44,179 nucleotides of DNA from Plakobranchus ocellatus (taxonomy: Eukaryota; Mollusca; Gastropoda; Plakobranchidae). The stretch is from NCBI GenBank assembly GCA_019648995.1, contig BLXT01008548.1, positions 238,630-282,808 on the forward strand, in the 5' to 3' direction. How positions within the stretch are numbered: the first letter of the stretch is position 1; the number at the start of each line of letters is the position of its first letter. This document shows positions 12,801 through 24,500 of this stretch, piece after piece. Made by a program: the position numbers and the translations under genes. Under the pieces are notes generated by a model, which saw only the letters and a program-made list of their open reading frames with translations, was not told the DNA's origin and made no database searches.

Positions 12801-15800
12801 TGCCACCCACACACCCCAAACTTCATGCTAGTTATATATTTAAAGTCTCCAACAAAAGACAACAATAAAATCCTAAGTGGCACACGTGCTTTTGAGGGTT
12901 TTTTTTTTTTTTAGTTTCTTTCATTCCATGTACATATGGGTAACGTCCTAAATCAAACTCAACATTCATATAGAAGTAAAAGAGATATGTAGAAAATAGT
13001 TAAAAGGTTAAAAAAAAAAAACATATGGAAGAGCAGTCAAATTAGCAAGAAAGGCCTGTGCTTTGACTTGTATAAGCTTAAGGTTCAGATGATAAAGCGG
13101 ACATTTCATAATTTAAAATATCTGGATCTAGTATTGTTTCATTTTGCTTGTACATTTTCTTCAAGTGCTTTACAGTTGCAGTTTACTCATCTCTACTGCT
13201 TCAACTCAAATTTTCTCTGTCAAACTTTTGTTTGTGGCAAAAATTAATAAATAATTATGAAGATTGCATAGAAATTTTGTGGTAGAATTATTTGGAAAAA
13301 AATAATAAAACTCATACATATTCAGTTGTAGACCTTGGCAAATAATTGCTACCTTCTTGCGGTATTCATCAATGGCGGCCATGTTGGGCTTCATCTGAGC
13401 GAGCTTCTCCTCCTGCACAGTTATCTCCACTTGTATATCCTTCTTGTTGAGGGCAGACAACTCTTCCAGCTCTAGAGTGGGCAACAACTCCGCCTCTGGG
13501 CTCTCGTCTTGGATTAAGGGAGTTACTTTGAGGCAGCTCAGCTGTGAATTATAGAGGAGATCTATTGTAGCAGCCAAAAAGAAAAAAAGCCCTCTCTAAA
13601 CATTGGACTCCACAATAATTGTCAAAGAAAATTTTACACCAACTGGGATATTTTCCTTCTCAAGTTCAAAATGTACGAAAGGATACAGCTATCTTATTTT
13701 CTCTTTGGAGTGAGAAACAATCAGAAAGACAGACAGAGAGAGAGAGAATGACAGAAAAACAAAAAAAAGACGAAGAGAAAGAGAAAAACAAAGCAGAGAA
13801 AGACAGCTATAAAATAGAAACTAACCTCTTTTTTCCAATGTTTTATCTTTCCTTTGTTTTCCTTTATGATCCCCTCGTACTTCTCCAGTTCATGCTGAAT
13901 GTCGACTCCGTCCTTGGCCATCTCGTTCTCCTGCTCCTCCATTCCCTCCACTTCTTTCCTCAGTCCTTCAAGAATATCTTCCTTTTCACGAACCTCACCC
14001 TGAGAGAGTTCAAACACAAAATTTTCTTTGCATTTTATGTGAAACATTTTCATGCACAATTTTTCAATGTTCTGATTAGATAGAAATCGGTTCAGGCTAG
14101 AATCATAATTCAAATGTGGGGGCATTCAGTTACCCCCGACGTACGGATAAGACAATAATACACTTCCTACGGATAGGGTTAAAGTGTTCTTTCAAAATCT
14201 TGTTTCATCAATTTATAACAAAAGCTAGTGACAAATCGAATGATCCTACAATGATTGCACTACCACATAACAGTACATTCTACACTTAAAACTACCATCA
14301 TGGAAGGATCTATCTTGATCCCAATCCTTACTGGTGACAAGTTATAGCAGACACTGCCTGCTTTTCAGAGATGTGAAAGAATTTTGAGTGCAAAACTTTC
14401 CGAATTATGACAACTCTACCTACATTCAAAACTCACGATACTGACGCAGAATGTTGCAGGAGAAGTACAAAATTATAGCTATGGTTAAATCAATATGTAA
14501 ATCAAACTCTTAGTTTGCAACTCGTTTTTTTAGGAGATGAGGACAAGGTTAATATTATACAATTCTATTAGCCATGAAATTGAAAAGTATATTGTTCTCT
14601 TGGAAGATTATGAAAGAAGAAAACTTCCTTTTCCCCTTCCATCATTCAGATAGCTGCTTTGATGGGGGAATCTTGATTGCTTTTTTGTAAAGTCAGCAAT
14701 TCATTTTAAGATCATTGGTTTCAAGTCAAAAACAAAAAATGTTGAAAAAAAAAAAGCCAATGTGGAAAAAAAATTGTCCAGAATTTCATAAGAAGGTAGC
14801 TGAATTCAGTTAAACAGCTGAACCCAGAATAAAAATACTCATGCTTTAAAATCCCTGCACACAATTTCCATCCATACCTGACATTTCTCGTATGTTTGGA
14901 GGAGAACGGTTGCCTCAGATTCCATGTCCTTCAGATTCTGCGTGAGCTGCTCAATCTGTTGTTTTGTCTCTTCCATTTCTTCCTGTACTGACACGACTTT
15001 TTCCTCTGCTCGTTTCAGGTTTCTACAGAAAACAGACAGATGCCCAAGAACAACATTTAGTGTCCCCCTCTTTCCCACGGTTCAATGTGATAAGTCTTAA
15101 AAGCAAAAAAAAAATAAATAAATAAAACAAACAAAAATGTAATCACTTTAAAGCATTGCATCTGCAATTTTACTGTTTTGACAAAGTGCTTCGCTCTTTA
15201 TGAATTTCCTCTGTTGAGCACTATCATAACAGTTTACATCCTTTTGAGATATACATTTGTGAGACTGGGTAATTGAGTACAGCTTCAGCACTACAGTAAT
15301 CATATGAGTCAAATGGCAAGCAGGATTATGAGACAAGTTCATTAAAAGCAGGAGTTTGATTTGTCAGAGTGTATCTAAAAAGGAGGTGAAACCTTGGAGG
15401 ACCAAATCAGGTTTTGGCCAAATTGTGAGCACTTAAACATTGTAAGAATAACCTGAACAGCTTCATCATCGAATCTTTTATTTCACAACGTACGCTTTGT
15501 GAGGAATAGCTTCAAACATAAGGGTTTGGAGCATTGTAAAATCTAGTTGATCCGTTCTTATGAAAAATAGTATGTCATTTCAAATCAGGCAATGGCCTTA
15601 CTTCCACCAACAGAGGCATATCGATACAGGTGTTGCCCTGTTCTAGGATACCAGTTTATTGCCCAGTCACCTTAGCTAACATATGAACTAGCTAGGTAAA
15701 AATGGGGGAAAAAAAATTAGCCCAAATTTCAAAGCCACATTAAACTATCATTGGCACAATCATAATGTTTGCCTGGGTTCTTGCCCATTTCTCCTGACAT

Positions 15801-18208
15801 AGCTACAGAAAAAATAAAGCACAGATATTCATGCCTCTTTCTTTTAAATCATTCTCTCAGTCTCAACACTCACCTCTCCGATGTCTTCACTCCGACATTG
15901 TTTTTGGTTATCATGCCCGTGACCTTGTCAATGTCATTGCTGTAGGTTTTCAGCTTGCTTTGAACCACGCTAAGCTTCGCCCCACCTATCTCAAGAATCT
16001 GCTCATGCAAGCTGAAATATGAAAGTTCAATTCAACAACCAAAGGTAAACAAGCAGATCGTATAATACGAAACTAAAAACAAAATATAATTCACTTAGTT
16101 TCTTATTATTGTAACCAAAACTAAAATCATTAAGATTTAAGGGGAAAAGCAAAGTCAATCATAACTAAATCTAGACAGCTCTAAGCACTGATGATTAGAG
16201 ATTTTTTAAATGTTTGGGGTATTCTCTTTAAATTCTATTTCAAAATAAAAGCATACGACAAACCTTTTTATTTCAGCCTCCAGTTTATTTGCCGTCTTCG
16301 CAACTTTCTCATAATCTGAAATGAAATTTAGAGAATATATTTCAAATGATATCCTTACATTCCAGCAATGCTCTCCACCAAAAACATAAGGCAAAATTTG
16401 GTGCTACAGTTTTTAAAAACAAAATACCAAAACATTGCAGTATTTGCTTCCAAACATTTGACTTATTAATTGTTATGTTATTTGTAAAGCTCTTGTGTAA
16501 CAACAAGTAGAAAAAAAAATAATAATTATCACACATCCCACTACACAAACCTCTCTACATACTCCTACCTGTTATTTGTAACATTCTAAACTGATATACA
16601 TCAGATATAGAAATAGAGGATAACAACACTGCTTTAATTTGTATCTCATTTGTGAGACAAAATGAACTCGTCTCCCCCATATACTGATGTCATTTAATGC
16701 CACATTTTTTCAAGAAAATTAGCTACTCAAATAAACATTTCACCAAAAAGAAAGGCACAAAGCTAAATTCCAGTATTTTACCTGCTGAGCACAAAATAAG
16801 AAGAGCTTAAATTATGTTCATTTCTCAAAGTTATGTTTGAGTAAAGAGATCACAAAGGTTTCTTCATCTGCCACTCAAGACCAAGATCTGCCATCATTAA
16901 AACTGTCCTCACTGGAAATTGCATGATCATCAGAACCAACTATTAATAATTTATGTGTATGACGACATGAGAAAACCCAAGATAAGTCACCAGTCTCTGT
17001 TTTGTACTAGACCCCTCACTTTCAAATGCTCTGCTAGCTCTTCACTTTCAAAACGATTCTCCGAATCAGCACACAAAAAACACCCTCCATAGCTATGGTT
17101 CTTATTTGTAAATTAAGTGAAACACTTTTCAGGGAATATCAGGGCTAAAAACTTGTAATTTACATTTGGGTGCCTTATTCCAGATTTTCTCATTCCGCCA
17201 TGTTTTCTTTTCAAACTATCCAAGCAAAAAAAAACCAAAAAACCATAAGGTTTCAAATGTGAGTCAGTCTGCCATCGCCCTACCAGCCCGACACTGCTCC
17301 ACTGTGCTCTCCAGTTCTTTCAGTTTGCTCTGGTCTGGCACGACTGTCTTGAGCACTGCTTCCTGTTCCTTCAACTGCTTCTGCAGGCCCGAGATTTGCT
17401 CTTGCAGACCCTGGCAGACAACAAAAAAGAGAGGAGTTTTCCATACACACTTTTCTTGTTCAATCGGAAAACAAAGAGAGTGGTGCAGCTAACACAGAGG
17501 TGGGAGCATAAAACATGAGCTCTACTGAAAATTTGTCGGGATCCTGGACCAGCTTTTTTTCTCTACAGAATTCTGTATCAATACGGAAGGTCTCCCACCC
17601 CTAAATAACAATTTACAGAATTGCAGACCTGTCAAAACTGCTCAAGGTTAAGATCTTCAAATGCCTTCTCTGGTTCCAAACTCCTAATGTATTTAAAAAA
17701 ATTAAAAATTAAAAGAGTTAAGAAAACATTTGCAAAGCAGCCGATGGTCTATGTCATTAACAACATTTGCAAAGCAGCCCATGGTCTATGTCATTAACAA
17801 CACTTGCAAAGCAGCCCATGGTCTATGTCATTGACGACCATTTTTGAGCCAAATTACCTTCACTTCCATAGAGAATTTTTTGAGATCATGCCTCATAATG
17901 GACAAGTCCTTTTCATTTTGATTGATCGTGTCCTCCAATTTAAATTTCTTCTGGCGGAAAGTTTCCAAGTCTTTGGTCATCTGAGAAAGAAGGAAAGGTC
18001 TGAACTGTATTGATAGCATCTTTTTTAAAAATATTTTTGAAATGTATCCTGTGTACATTTGAGATGTTATGATGCACTGAAAGTGCTAAATGACTATATT
18101 ATATGATGAGAAAATGTCTAAAAAACCTGGGTCCCTACCAGAGAGGAATTCTATAAAAAAAAAAAAAAACAGATGACTATAAGAGGAAAGCCAACTATTG
18201 TATAAGTG

Positions 18209-18276
<68 letters not shown>

Positions 18277-21200
18277 AAGAGAGCGTAAGAGGGGGGATAC
18301 TTTTAGATATATTGGGTTATGTCCTCAGCAGTGGTTCTGGGGAAGAAAAGTTATTTAAAAAATCCCACAAAAAGCATGAGCCACAGACTACAACCATTCA
18401 TATGCCAAATTCCTAGAATATAAACTGGCTTTTCTCGGAACCCAAACCAACCTTCTCCAGGGTGTTCTCCATGGTGTTCAGCTCTTTAGGATCAACGTCC
18501 TGCACCACTGCCGAGCCCATTTTGCCCTTGCAGACTGTGTTACCTCCGCCACTCATGGCACCTGCACAATAAGTAAAAATCTCTCTCTTAGACTAGGAGT
18601 CCTAATGATCCAGACATTACAGATATTAGTGTTGAGAAAAAAAAACTTTTTTGATTTTTCTTTTTCCTTTACTAACTATAAATCATCATCAGGTGCCTTG
18701 CTTTACAGCGTTGGCGATCATGGTCCTCCACTTTTTCCTGTCCTTTGTCGCTTCTATTGCTTCCAACGATTTCCCTGCCTTCAGCCAGTCTGTCAGGCCT
18801 TCAATGAGCTTTTCTCGTTGTTTTCCCCTACTGCGTTTTCCTTCCAACATTCCTGTTGTTACAAGATTCTCTAACTTTTCTCTTCGCATAACGTGGCCGA
18901 AAAAGGTTGCTTGACGCTTACGGATTTTGCTTATGAGTAGTCTTGTTGTATGAGCTTCCTCTAAAACCGTGTCATTTGTCTTCTTTGCTGTCCATGAGAT
19001 TCGCAGCATTCTTCTGAGGAACCACATTTCCGTCGCTTCCAGCTTCCTCTGAGTCTGTTTTGATATTGTCCAGGCCTCACATCCATACATCAAGATGGGC
19101 TCTATATAGCACTCAAGGGCTCTTCTTCTTGTCCGGATGGATATGTTTTTATTTGTCAGAACTGTTTTCATTTTCTGGAAATTTGTCTTTGCTTGAGCTA
19201 TTCTTGATGCAACTTCGCTGTTGTTTCTTCCGTCGCTTGAGATCAAGGATCCTAGGTATTTGAATTGGTCCTTTTGTTTCAGCCTTGTTCCTTTAATATA
19301 GATGTTGATTATTGGCAATTCTTGTTTTTGACTGACAACCATTACTTCCGTCTTCTTTCTGTTCAATTCCAGCCCTTTCTTTTCGCTTTCTTCTTTAACT
19401 ATGTCAAGTAGCTGTTGTAAATCTTTTTCGTTTTCTGCTATTAGAACAGTGTCATCAGCATATCTCAGATTATTGATGTTGCTCCCTCCTATTTTAATAA
19501 ATAGGATAATAACCATAAATAATTTAATCGTAAAAGCTAACAGAATGCAATTTCAGTTTGTATAAATTGTTTGAAACATTCAAAGTACCACTTACATCTT
19601 ACTTTGACTGATCTTGAGACATGTGTGACCCATCCATACAAAACAAGTCACTTTTCAGCAAATGCCCACAAGATATAAGAGCGAAATGGATAAAAGCGAT
19701 TGTAAATGGTGAATTTTTTTTTTTTAAATCTAGTTTTGTAATGGTTTCCTTGGGTTGTGCAGGATTTCTTTGTTGAACTTACCAGACAATTCGATAAGCT
19801 CTCCCTTCAGAGTGACCACTCGGTAGCGTGTCTTGCCATATCCAATCCGTGTGGCCTGATCTATGTCCTTCGCCACGAGTGTGTTACGCAGAGCAAAGTA
19901 GAAACACGTTTTCACTGCCTCATCCTTCACCCGCACCAAGTCAAAAAGGCGAGGTATATTTTCTGGGCTGCGAGAAACAATAAGATGAAAGTTTCAAAGC
20001 TAAGTAGAGCAGCGTTAACCACCTATCCATACAGGTTTATGTCTTTAGCCAGGGCACACTAGACACAATGGCTAACAAACGCACCCTCAGATATATACAG
20101 GGATCACCTGAGGTGGGCCTGAAAACCTGAGATCACCTGGTGAACAATCTGCATGCAAAACAAAAATTAAAACTTTGCCTTTTGTCATCCGCCCTTTTTT
20201 GATGAGTTTAATCCTTATTGTATCTCAAATGCTTATTTGCCACAGCCCATGTAATCTATTTCCTGATTCTCGATTCTCCCTTTCTTTTCTTGCTCCCTTA
20301 ATTTTTTGCTCCTACTGATAAATGCCTCTAAAGTTTTCAAACCCTTAAATTATATCAAATCTATGGAAAAAAATAATTTGCATTTTTTTTAAATTATAGA
20401 TATTCAGCACGGCCTCACGTCTGTGATTCTCACAAAACTATTTTGTTTAACAATAGCTTTCAAATACACTGCTTAATCACTTAAACTTTGCAATATGTTT
20501 TTGCTCACGTTGTGATTTTTTTCTTAGTTTCTGCTCGCCAAGTCTCCATTTTATCCATCAGGATGAAGCGTGCCTGGCCAATGTTGTTCTTTTTCAAGAA
20601 TTCAATGCACTTCTTGCCGGTGTCGATGGTATCAACGACAATATCATCCAAACTTCCACAGGCGGTTGAGATGGCCACGTCATACTGGCTGTCTATAGCA
20701 CCAAGATCACCCTTGAAACCATTCGTAAAAAAATGCTTATTACTGTATCTTGCCTTGAGCAAGAGATAATCAGGTAACATAAACAGGCATAGGCACTAAT
20801 CTTACGAGCAAAAACAGCAACCTTCCAAAAGCAGTCGACACCAGCCAATTTGTAACTCTTTTTTTAAATATCACTGAAATACATACGGGAACAAACCATC
20901 TTAAAACAGCAAATATTCAGCAAGTCAATAAACACAACTTTCTGAGCCTCTTTGGTTTGTTTTTTTTTTTTTAACCTAAAAATCATAAGAATTTCTTGCC
21001 AAAATATGTATTTATTAGATAAATAGACATTTAAAATTGTTTCCTGACTTAATGTATGTTTACCAAGACAACTGTTGGCAAATACGAAGGAAGGATAGAC
21101 GAAAAAAAAAAGGCGGCATTAAATTTAAAATTATAACATGAGATAAGAGAAGTGAAGAAAAAGTTTTTAAAAATTTAATAATGCAAATAAAACACCAATT

Positions 21201-21489
21201 TTTTTGGCCATTTAAAAAAATTTGATAAATGAAAAGGCAAGGATTTCCTATCCCAAGCACTCACTAAGCGTCCATGGATCCCTGGCAGGGTCCCTTTCTT
21301 CTTCTCAGCCATAAGGGAGTTCAGGACTCGGTTCTGGCTTTTTGACGCAGCCATGGAACTCTTCACCTCTTCCACCTTGCTCAACATGCTTGCTCTCTGT
21401 GGGTATTGAGCACAAGAAGGATCACCTTTTTTTATGGAATGGAAGGAGTAAAAGAGGGCAAGGCAGAGAAAAAAGAAAGGTAAAAACAG

Positions 21490-21573
<84 letters not shown>

Positions 21574-24500
21574 TGAGAGCTGGGACAGTAGTTTTTCTGT
21601 CATGGCAATGTTTATGGAAAAATCTCATTGCTATACTTGTTACAAAACTAACCTTTTCTTGGCACTGTGTCTCCGAGTTGAGCACTTGCTTACTCATAAC
21701 AAAACTAAACTTTTCTTGGCACTTGCTTACTCATTACAAAACTAACCTTTTCTTGGCAATGTGTCTCCAAGTTGAGCACTTGCTTACTCATTACAAAACT
21801 AACCTTTTCTTGGCACTGTGTCTCCGAGTTGAGCACTTGCTTACTCATTACAAAACTAACCTTTTCTTGGCACTGGGTCTCCGAGTTGAGCACTTGCTTC
21901 AGCTCTTGCTTGGCTTTTGACACGACACCTTCAACTCTGGGAACTTCTTCATCTAGACGTTTCAGGTCTCTGAAAGGAAGAAAAATGTATGCACAGTGAA
22001 CTGTGACATTAGAGTCTTATTTACAAAACCTTTTCTTTTTTTTTTTTTGAAAGAAAATGTTTCTTAAGATCAAGTAATGTTTAATGCCAAATAAGTTGCT
22101 CCTGCATGAAAAAATTTTTAAATTATATGAAATGAACATTGAATTTATTACTTGCTACTTTTTTGTCAGTGATAAAATAGTTGTTTAGCTAGAAAATAAA
22201 ATGGTGTACCAAAAAAAACAAAACATGAACAGTTCATTAAACCTTTCTTTCCTTAAAACAGTAGGTTAGGTGGGCTTAGCCTAGAAATGCCACCAGATTA
22301 AAATTAAGAAAGTTTAGCAGTAGATTTGGATCTTGCCAGGGAAACAAAATAAAGAATCAAGGAATTTATACTTCACTTTTCTTCTCTTTAATGCAGCCCT
22401 GAGAGGCTTTTAAAAAAATTTGGCCGCTGAAATTAATCATTTGGATAATCCTCTATAGAAGACCTAAAACTAAAATTCATCAAACCTCATGAATTACACT
22501 TATCTTGAGCTGAATATTTATTAAAAAAAACAAACCATAAATAAATAAACAAAGAAAAGCTTGCTAGGCGTTTACTTTTCACGTTTGGTCAGCAGCTCCT
22601 CGGCATCTTTCAGTGATTTCTTGAGGGTCTCAAACTTTTTTGTCTCTGTTTGCTCTCGGCTAGTGTAGATTTCCAGCTCAGATTCAGCAACTTGAAGCTA
22701 CACACAACAGATAAACCAAGTGTTAGCTTCAAATTTTTTTCCTCTTAACACAATAAAGTTCAAATCCAAATACAGCCAGGAAAGGTAAAGGAAAAGGTGG
22801 AATATTGGAAAAAAAAACAACATAAAACTTTAAAGAAAGTAAGAATAAGTGAAGAGTGAAATTATGAAATTATAAAATTGTGGAAACAGCAGAGCTGCAA
22901 ACTTTTTAAATTAAAAAAAAAATTTTAAAAGTGAGGTAAGTCAACAAAAGTTATAACAAAAATTTGTAGGCCCCCCAAAAAACCAATATGCCAAAAAAAT
23001 AAATGAGAATAATGAAAGTAAAAACTCAATATATTTTCCACACTGTCGTGTTGAATAGTCGGGCTGTTTCCGCCCACCATATCTTAGTGATAATAAATTT
23101 TACTCGAGCCCTTTTTTGGTTTGCTTAGAAAACTATCTCAGACATTTTTGGTATCTTTATTGGACCTGTGGGGGATCCTCAGTCATGTTCATTTTTTGAA
23201 GACTTGAAAGATCAAAATCTCCTCTCCTGATCCAAGCTTTATCAATTTTATACAGTGATAGAACCCGTCTTTTTTGTTGCAACAGGTTTTTCATATCTAC
23301 TGACGTGCATGGCTGGTGAATTGATTTAATCACATTGGCTTTGCATTATGTTTTTGTCATACATGGTGATTTGTCTTTATTCTCTGCTTGCCAAATCTTC
23401 ATTCTGTTTATCACTTTCTTCTTGTTTGTTCATTTTGAAGCCAAAGGGAACAGTTAAAAAGCAGAAGATTTACCATTCAAGTTTGTTTTCAGTTTATTCT
23501 CCATAAATTAACAAAAATTTATTTTGTAAGAACATCTACTTCTTGCTGCCCTCCCCTCTCCCCTNNNNNNNNNNNNNNNNNNNNNNNNNNNCCCCCCCCC
23601 CCCCCCCCCGCCAAGACAGGGTGCCCCAACTTCACCAACAGTCTACATTAAATCTTAACCATACAGTAATTTTTTTTTCATTATAAAAACATGCATTTCC
23701 TATTTATTTGAATAAACAGAAACAGTGAATATGACAAGATGATGTTACAATATTCATATGCTCATAACAGAGGATTACCTTAGATTTTCTCCCATTTAAA
23801 TCTTCTTGTTGCTCCAAAAGTTTTGCTTCTTTCACATTTTTGGCCTCTTGCAATTCCTTTTTAAAAATAGAAGAGAAAAAAATAGAAAATATAGGTTTAC
23901 CAATGCATTTTACAACTAAATTTCAAAGAGCCTTTTCTTTTTTAGCAGATCTAAGGTCACAACTTATAATTCTGATTACTTGCAATCTAATATTAAGTAG
24001 TCCATGAAGCAGACTTTTCATTAATGACTTTATATTTTATATGAAAGTTTTTACTAATGGGCTTAAGAGTCTTCAGTATACAGTGTCTGTATGCTGACCC
24101 CAGTGCAAGTAGCCCATCTAACATGTTGAACCCTTGTCAATTCGCTGGAAATTCCTTTTTTCAGATGACAGTTAAGAAGACCCTGCTCTGCTAACTTTAT
24201 TCAAAACTATCCCAGACATAAGAACACTGACAATTTAATGCCCTTATCTTTTGGTGTCCCGTGAAAGTGATACTCATGTGAGGGGCAGTCTTAACTAACA
24301 GTTTTATTTCAAACAATTATTTGATTCTGTGAAGTCCTTTAAATATCATGAGATATTTTTTTTTCATAAAAATTTTATGTAAAAGATAGGTATATCCTAC
24401 TCATCTTTGGACAAGAAAATAGTAAGTGAAATTTTACAAAAATGAAGCAAAGCCCATAACGTTTCTAATTGATGGGAAGGTTTTAAAGTAATGGTAAAAA

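Noticed and set aside
13619..14083. Plus-strand frame of 154 codons
   Set aside because: Antisense to SMC4 exon 22 and a low-complexity intron; no family resemblance.
18689..19516. The longest intact frame as a host gene
   Set aside because: The YADD box and C-terminal LINE motifs identify a retrotransposon fragment, and it lies wholly inside an SMC4 intron.
21653..21898. Tandem direct repeat as a CRISPR array
   Set aside because: Units are contiguous without unique spacers, the genome is eukaryotic, and the unit is a copy of an exon-intron junction.
21342..21999. Open frames on the plus strand across the exon 12 region
   Set aside because: They arise from the antisense of the 57-bp array and the AG microsatellite; the minus strand holds the real SMC4 exons.
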